From Isoperla grammatica (lineage: Eukaryota > Arthropoda > Insecta > Plecoptera > Perlodidae), in contig OX246743.1 of NCBI GenBank assembly GCA_945910005.1, forward strand, positions 17,012,695 to 17,076,694: DNA of 64,000 nucleotides. Reading direction: 5' to 3'. The notes beneath the pieces were generated by a model that was not told the origin of the DNA, made no database searches, and saw only the letters and a program-made list of their open reading frames with translations. Of the stretch, positions 57,646 through 64,000 are shown piece by piece. The position numbers and the translations under genes are program-made. The stretch's first letter is position 1. Each line of letters begins with the position of its first letter.

Positions 57646-60600
57646 AAGGATTTTTGAAAATTCTGTCCATGAGGGGATGTAAAAGGGGGTTCAAGTCAAG
57701 TTATAATACTTTTATTTCAACAACAGAAGGTATTACAGACGTCAAAATTGGTACTTAGATTCTCCATTAAAAATAATGAAACATGTTTTTCTGAAAATCA
57801 TGTGAATGGCGGTGAAAACAGGGGGTTGAATGTTTTTATGACGATACCTATATCTCAAAAACCGCAGATGGAAGATGCTACAAACGTGAAAATTGTTATC
57901 TAGATTCCTCTTTACAAAATAAGCTACACGTGTTTTGCTATTTTCCGAAAATCCAGTTAAGGGGTGAAAACTGGGGGTGTTCTTAAATCTCGAAAACAGG
58001 AGGTGTTACAGATGTGAAAATTGATTGTAAGATTATACTTTAAAAATAAATAAACATGTGTTTTACCATTTCCCGAAAATCCAGTTAACGGGGGTGAAAA
58101 CAGGGGTTAAATATTCTATGAGGACCCAATATCTCAAAAACCGAAGGTGTTAAGACGTGAAAATAGGTGATTAGATTCTCCTTAAAAAATAAAGGAATAC
58201 ATAGTTTACCACTTTCTTAAAATACTGTTAAGGAGGAAAAAAGGGATGGTAAAGTATAGGGGGTGAATTTTTAATCTCTAAAACCGAAGATATTCAAGAC
58301 ATGAAAACTGATTCATAGATTAGATACAGCTTTTACTAAAAAAAACGAGACGTTACTTCTTGAATATTGGTATTTAAATTCAAATTTAAAAACCAAGAAA
58401 CACATATGTTATACCATTTTCTGAAAATCCAGGTAATGGGGGTAAGAAGAATTTGTACAATTTGTAGGCCTACTACACAAAATTGTTAAACACGCATTTC
58501 TTAATATTTATAGAAAAATCTATCAATATCAAATTTTCAAGTCTGTGATATCTTCCGTTTTTTATTTATGTTTCTTATTACCCACACAAGATTTTCCCCC
58601 CCCCCCCCCTCCCCCCCTTTAACAGCTGTTTATTGGGGGAAATAGTAATTACATGTTAATTTATTTTTTAAGTAGGCCCTACTGACATTCACGTATGTAA
58701 CATGTTTTATTTGTGTAGATACAAAATTAACCTTTTCCACCCCCGTAAGCCCCCCCCCCCCCACCTATTCCCCCACTTGATTATATTAAAATTGTAAAAA
58801 ACACATTTCTTTATTTTTAGTGAAGTATATAGCTAACCATTTTCACGTATGTAACGCCTTCCTTTTTCGATATATAGAAATTATCATAAACACATCACCT
58901 CCGCATCTCACCCCTATTGGATGTTCGGAAAATGTTAAAAATATTTTCCTTTATTATTAAAGAAGAATAAAAATATGAATTATCACGCCTGTAGCATCTT
59001 TGGTTTTTAAGATTTAGGAAACCACCCCCTCGTTTTCACCCCCTCTTCTTTCGCCCGTCTTACCAATTGGTTTGAGGAAAATGGTAAAACACATATCTCC
59101 TTATTTCTAAAGTAGAATCTGAATACATAATCTCACGTCTGTAACATATTGCGTTTTTAGGTAGAACAAAATTCACCCCCTGTTTTGACTCCCTTCACCC
59201 GTTAATTGAATGTTATGGAAATAGAAAAACACGTATTGTTTGAGCCGGGGTGCTCACTCCGAGGTGATTTTTAGTGGACTGTATATATTTTTGATTGAAA
59301 CTTACCCCAATGATGTTCGAAAGATGACAAAGCGTAGATGATAGCGACAGGCGGAAGGTTGCCGTAGAGAGAAAGAAATAGAAGAAAGAAACTCGAGTTT
59401 AGAAGAGAAAAGAAGGAAAGATGAAAAATGCCTGGAAGGCGATCGAACCCAGGACATGCAGCAGCGTTGAAGCAGTCTTGTCGCACGAGAGAGAAAACGA
59501 ACTTGACGAGGTCGAGACTCGAACAATACAGACTAGATTAGAGATAACGCAACGTGCTCTAAACAGGAAAACTGTAAGGGATGACGTGATTGGCCGAAAA
59601 TCGAAACATATGAAATAATATACAGGTAAACCAACACCAAGAAAATACAAAACACAAGCGACGAATTAACGGCGGTAACACGTATTAAGTTTTTTATGAG
59701 ATATCTAAAAAAATAAAAACATAATGTATGAAACATTTACTATTTTCGCGTTTTGAGATATATTGATACCCTCAAAAAATTAACCCTCGCAATTCTCACC
59801 CTCGATGACTGCATTTTTGTGAAATGCTAAAACATATTTCTAATTGTTATTAAAATTGCCTAAATACCAATTTTCACAGTCGTTACATCCTTGTTAATGA
59901 GATACAGGTATCCTCATTTTTTAAACAACCCCCTTTTTCGCCACCAATTACTGGATTTTCGTAAGATAGTATAACACGTTTTTCTTTATTTTTAATGAAG
60001 AATCTTTATACCAATTTTACGTCTGGAACATCTTCGGGTTTTTGAGATAAAAAAATCACCCCCTCATTCTATCGCTCCTTTTCAACCCTCTTGAGTAGAT
60101 TTCAGGAAAATGGTACAACATATATTTCTTTATCTTTAATGGAGAATCTAACTACCAATTGTCACGTCTGTAACATCTTCGGTTTTTGAGATATAGGTGT
60201 TCTCATGATCGAAAAATCACCCCCTCTATTCACCCCCGTTCACTGAATTTTCGTAAATATGGTAAAACTATGTTCTGTTATTTTTGGAGGAGAATCTAAA
60301 AACTATCAATTTTTACGTCTGTAGCATGTTCGGTTTTTGAGCTGTAAAATCACCCCCCGTTTTCATCCCCGCAATTAGATTTTCGAAAAATGGTAAAACA
60401 CGTGATTCTTTATATTAAAAGAAGAATCTAAATACAAATTTGGACGCATATATCATCTTTGGTATTAGAGTTATAGATATGCTCAAAAAAAATTCAACCC
60501 CCGTTTTCACCCCTCTTAACTAGATTTTCGAAAAATGGTAAAACTACTTTTTTTTGTTTACAATGGAGAACCTATGAACCAATTTTCAGGTCTATAGCAC

Positions 60601-60687
60601 GTTTAGTTGTTGAGATATAGGTAGTCTAATGAAAAACTTCCACCCCCTTTTTAACCCCCTATGGGTCGGAATTTTCAAAAATCCTTT
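57646..60687. repeat. 3-kb inverted array of degenerate 130-bp units
   Basis: From 57.65 to about 58.48 kb, units read like CAAAAACCGAAGGTGTTACA, GACGTGAAAATTGG, TTAGATTCTCC, TTACCATTT, GAAAATCCAGTTAA, GGGGGTGAAAACAGGGG. From 58.5 to 60.69 kb the same words occur in reverse complement (CCAATTTTCACGTCTGTAAC, CTTCGGTTTTTGAGATATAG, CACCCC). The outer ends AAGGATTTTTGAAAATTCTG (57646) and GAATTTTCAAAAATCCTTTC (60669) are inverted. The arms are unequal (about 6 versus 15 units). No coding sequence. Confidence 0.85.
59238..59676 (-). mobile_element. 439-bp insertion with 10-bp direct repeats
   Basis: AACACGTATT occurs at 59228-59237 and again at 59677-59686, bordering sequence unlike the surrounding array. 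On the minus strand the insert has TAGAGCACGTTG then TTCGAGTCTC, and further on TGGGTTCGATCGCC: one A-box-like and two B-box-like words, as in a dimeric tRNA-derived SINE. No poly-A or microsatellite tail and no TIR are seen, so a Mutator-like DNA element is an alternative. Confidence 0.65.
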
Positions 60688-61311
60688 CTTAGGGATTGAA
60701 TTCATTATAAGAGCAACGTAACTTCAAATATTATAATAGTCTACCCTTCGGTATTTGTTACGTATCTTAGTAACAATATTCTTATCATGTTCGCATCTCC
60801 TCTTGCCGCTTGAGAGCAGCACTACCTACATGTCGCTGCAAATTTAGGCCAGTGTCCCGTATTATTGTAGTAAGGTATTTGATTGCAGTGCAGGAGCTGC
60901 TAATTTCGTCGTGCGCCATCTTAGTATTCGGCAATAGTGCGCGCATGAACACAGGCAGTAAACCGTCCGCGGAAGTTTACTTCGAGGCCTCAGGGGTTAT
61001 GACGAAAGCATAAGAATAGTTTCGTTGGGAGGACTATATAAAACTGCCGGTTTGTAAAACCATATTTATATCCATGGTAAAACAAAGAGTTATGCATGAT
61101 ATGTTCTTTGTAAATAAGTTTTCAAATTATATTAAATTACCGTTTCAAAAGATTTGAATGAGTGAACCACATTGAAATGTTATGTATTAAAATAGCTTCC
61201 CATTAACAATGTGGGTTAAAAACTCAATTGTTACCTTTTTCACAACTAATCTACGTAGTAGACTTCATCTTTCAAACACATGTATTAAGTTTTATTTTCT
61301 TGTTGTTTCAG
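60688..61311 (+). other. End of the 29-kb kinase intron
   Basis: Non-coding. Ends in TTTTATTTTCTTGTTGTTTC followed by AG at 61310-61311, a strong acceptor. Confidence 0.7.
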
Positions 61312-61411
61312 AGAGCCGTACGACAATAATCCTGTTCTGGTCTCTGCATTGAACATAGTTAACTGTCGCAGTACCCCCATGGACCTTGTCCGTGTAGAAA
61401 CCAAGTCTCAG
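61312..61411 (+). CDS. Sphingosine kinase, second recognised exon
   Basis: The first base completes the Glu codon left by the preceding exon, then 33 codons follow: EPYDNNPVLVSALNIVNCRS and TPMDLVRVETKSQ. The acceptor is TTGTTTCAG and the donor CAG|GTAAGG. The NCRSTPMDLVRVE piece aligns with the conserved C3 region of sphingosine kinases, just before the lipid-binding Asp segment in the next exon. No stops, and phase matches on both sides. Confidence 0.95.
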
Positions 61412-61514
61412 GTAAGGCTGCGTACTTTCAGTCGACAATGCAATGTGTACTTCTCGTTTGGGTGGCCTCGTACCTACCTACGTACGTATGTTAATACTTA
61501 TTTTCCTTGTGCAG

Positions 61515-61635
61515 TTTGTGTTTTCGTTCCTATCCGTCGGCTGGGGATTCATATCCGACATCGACATCGAATCGGAAAAGTTACGGGCAATTGGCGGCCA
61601 ACGGTTCACCATTTGGAGTGTTGCTAGACTAATAG
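61515..61635 (+). CDS. Sphingosine kinase, third recognised exon
   Basis: Forty codons plus one base, after a short 103-bp intron (GTAAGG...TTGTGCAG). Reads FVFSFLSVGWGFISDIDIES, EKLRAIGGQRFTIWSVARLI. WGFISDIDIESEKLR is the diagnostic sphingosine kinase C4 motif. Its acidic residues contact the amino-alcohol head of sphingosine in the known human enzyme, which supports sphingosine as substrate. The donor is G|GTAGGT. Confidence 0.96.
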
Positions 61636-62708
61636 GTAGGTCACCTAACCTAAGTGTTTTTTTCTTTATGATGGCGCTTTTCGTTTTGCCAGACGATGTT
61701 AACATTTCGTGAATATTTTTGTTTTAATAAAAAAGCATTCGTTATTTTTTTCATGCTATGGATTTGTTTTGAAACAGCTTCTCATTCTTCCTTGGCAGAA
61801 AAAAGGAAAGCAATACATTAGTATTGCAGTACCTATATAGATAGTTTTTTGAAATGGGAAAATATGTGTTCAATATGGTTTTGAAAGACAAAAAATAGTT
61901 GGGTTGGACTTATAAACAATTGGCTCTCATTGCTGGCATTATAGGTTATAAGATCTTACGAGATGAAATGTCAACTTCTGTGCATGAATTTTCTACAGCT
62001 CTGAAAGTACGTGAAATATATTATTGTTATTCATCTAAAGACATCACAAACCTAATTTAAAAGTTTTAAAATTAGCTCATTATACTTCTATACATGTTCA
62101 AAGATTTTGATTATCTGTTTCCCGCACTATTATTTTTAAACGGTATGTGACATCACAATCCATGAAAATCACTGCTTATATGAATGACTTTGTATATAAC
62201 CTCCTTGGAGATTGACGAAACAATCAAATTTTCAAGGTCATCAAGCTAACCTTGTCAAAATTTTTACTCAAGCCGGTGTCAAGTCTGCTTTATATGAATA
62301 ACAACACCCAATATTTACTGATATTCTTTGAAAATAGGTTTGGTATTATTGTTTTTATAGTAATTGGGCTTCAAAATTAATTACTAGGCGTACTAGACAT
62401 TAATTCGATTTTCTATGATTTTGGATATGATAATTTCCAAATAAGCGTTATTTTATTTATCATTTTATGATTGGTTGATTGCTGATACATGGAAAGTGAC
62501 GTATGCCCCGTTTTTCCCGCCATAAATATGTGTGAAACTTTCAGCTCGTTTTTATAACTGAAACTTTATTCTATGTCATCGAAATAAAATATTTTTGTAT
62601 TCAGGAAGTTAATACTAATCTAGTAAAACACTAAAAAAAATGATGCATATTCCCCATTCCCTAAGCCTTGGAAAGTTGTGTGAACACTGTACTGTCTGGT
62701 GTTGGCAG
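61636..62708 (+). other. Kinase intron, 1073 bp
   Basis: AT-rich intron from GTAGGT to GTGTTGGCAG. No repeats or ORFs of note. Confidence 0.8.
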
Positions 62709-63517
62709 GACTGCGAACGTATCCGGGCCGCGTGTGGTACCGCCCGGTGACGAACCTTAAGGCGCCGCCCCCTCGCTACCCCGGCATCACCCGCAGCGCC
62801 AGCCAATCGGGCGACGAGTCTGGCGACACCCCCGTCCACCTGTCCAAGAGTTACCACGCCTCGCTCGCTCACCACGCGACCTCCGAGCTGGTGTCTCTTG
62901 ACCTCGACACTCTGGGTCGCTCCGAGGACGGCGAGGACAGTCGAGACAGCTTCTACTCGACGTCGCGCGCCGACAGTCATCCGAGGGGCGAGGACGCGTC
63001 GCGCAGGGACAGTTTCTTCTCTGCGGCGTCGAGACGGAGCGCGTTCTACTCCGCCGCGGGTTCCAGCTATCACAGCGTGTCGGATTCTCTCGGGGGGGAC
63101 CGCGACGGGGGCTCGGTACAGATGTACGGACCGGCTAGCGGGATTCCCGCACTGACGGCCCCCGTGCCGGAAGACTGGACCCTCGTCGAGGGCGAGTTCG
63201 TGCTGGTTCACGCGTCGTATCAATCGCACCTGGGTCACGACTGTTTCTTCGCGCCCAACTCGAAGCTGTCGGACGGCATCATCTGGCTGGTGGTGGTGCG
63301 AGCGGGAATATCGCGCGGACAACTCCTGCAGTTCCTGCTAGGGCTGTCGACCGGCGCGCACCTAAACGTGGCGCAGGCCGACATCATACCGTGCACCGCG
63401 TTCAGGATCGAGCCGGCGGCCAACAGCGGACACATGACGGTAGACGGCGAGGCTGTCGACTACGGACCGATACAGGCGGAACTGATGCCCGGGCTGGCCA
63501 ACGTCATGTCAAGGTGA
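62709..63517 (+). CDS. Sphingosine kinase, last recognised exon
   Basis: Starts in phase with the preceding exon (I-GLRTYPGRVWYRP) and runs 268 codons to TGA at 63515-63517. LRTYPGRVWYRPV continues the C4 region. Residues about 25-150 form a Ser/Asp/Arg-rich, probably disordered linker typical of the variable insert in sphingosine kinases, with repeated RDSFYS, RDSFFSAASRR and SAFYSAAGS patches that look like phosphorylation targets. The C5 region follows: EDWTLVEGEFVLVHASYQSH, GIIWLVVVRAGISRGQLLQF, TAFRIEP, GHMTVDGEAVDYGPIQ. It ends ANVMSR. The end TCAAG|GTGAGA is also a good splice donor, so a further exon cannot be excluded; no AATAAA is visible in the next 480 bp. Confidence 0.93.
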
Positions 63518-63810
63518 GACGCGTGTTACTCTTGGGGTACAACGGTAGTCTCACTGCATAAACTCTGCCTTTTAGCTATATTTTGAGAATGCTACACAAT
63601 ATTGGAAAAGTGACGTGCGGTTTCGTAAGAAGTAAAAATTAGATCAACAAAATTCCGAGTATGGTTGTCGTTGGGGAAACCTTGATTGGGTTCTCTAATG
63701 AAAACCATAATAATTGTGCGATATTTGAAATGTTGCTTATCTAGTTCTCAGCTCTTATGAAATCACAGCATCCTCATTTGTCACTTTTTTAATGTTGTGC
63801 AGTGAAACTA
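63518..63810 (+). other. Downstream of the kinase stop
   Basis: Could be 3' untranslated sequence or an intron. No polyadenylation signal or coding segment recognised. Confidence 0.5.
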
Positions 63811-64000
63811 TAGGGCACTAGCAACACCCAAAGACAACAATGAAACAAATGAATTGAATCGATGGACAAACAACAAGCTGTCAAAAAATAATTTCTTCGG
63901 ATTTTGGAAAACAACACAAAAATCAAACAAATACACATACAAAACTTTCACTTAGTTGTTGTCTGATCATTAAAAGTTTTAAATGACGAGCAGTTACTAT
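63811..64000 (+). mobile_element. MITE (family A), cut by window end
   Basis: TAGGGCACTAGCAACACCCA through GACAAACAACAAGCTGTCAA and ATTAAAAGTTTTAAATGACG matches the copy at 961-1256 in the same orientation. The right terminus lies outside the window. Confidence 0.85.

Noticed and set aside
62615..63322. Minus-strand 235-codon frame opposite the last kinase exon
   Set aside because: Antisense shadow of a GC-rich exon; the + strand carries the conserved kinase sequence.

Overview
This window is animal nuclear DNA. It has GT-AG introns, very long simple-sequence repeats, tandem satellites, many short inverted-repeat DNA transposons, non-LTR reverse transcriptase remnants, a Copia element, a Gypsy-type LTR element and a Helitron helicase tail. 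A degenerate CCTAA array (complement of the arthropod telomere unit TTAGG) and the repeat style lean towards an arthropod, perhaps a crustacean. That placement is weak and no species is claimed.

Only one host gene is convincingly present: a sphingosine kinase on the + strand, seen as four exons (31904-32252, 61312-61411, 61515-61635, 62709-63517). The splice phases join perfectly and give about 458 residues of catalytic and C-terminal sequence. The N-terminus must lie in one or more exons not recognised here or outside the window. The first intron between these exons is about 29 kb and is packed with satellites and transposons.

Layout: 1-29 kb is intergenic or upstream-intron DNA. It holds several MITE-like elements (one nested in another), a (TTTA)n tract, a 1.7 kb (CATA)n tract with a 200 bp assembly gap, a 92/65 bp minisatellite (11.2-13.1 kb), two reverse transcriptase remnants (16.3-17.1 kb and 18.1-19.8 kb) and a complete but decayed Copia element (22863-29173, 5-bp duplication GTACT). 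Two DNA transposons are inserted in the Copia pol region. From 29.6 to 31.9 kb a 61-bp tandem array runs straight into the first recognised kinase exon. Each unit carries a copy of that exon's 3' splice site and its first codons. This is the most unusual feature of the window.

Inside the 29 kb intron lie: a 116-bp satellite (about 23 copies, 32.7-35.4 kb); a palindromic transposon cluster (36.2-37.9 kb); a PIF/Harbinger transposase start that runs into a 66-bp satellite of about 81 copies, nearly every unit carrying a TATA-like box (40.1-45.4 kb); fold-back elements; a 40-bp repeat; a young non-autonomous LTR retrotransposon (52874-56393) with near-identical LTRs and one intact ORF (gag, protease, then an integrase-like tail); a Helitron helicase C-terminal fragment (57079-57429); and a 3 kb head-to-head inverted array of degenerate units (57.6-60.7 kb) interrupted by a 439-bp insertion with 10-bp direct repeats. 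The window ends downstream of the kinase stop codon in a second copy of the MITE seen near its start.
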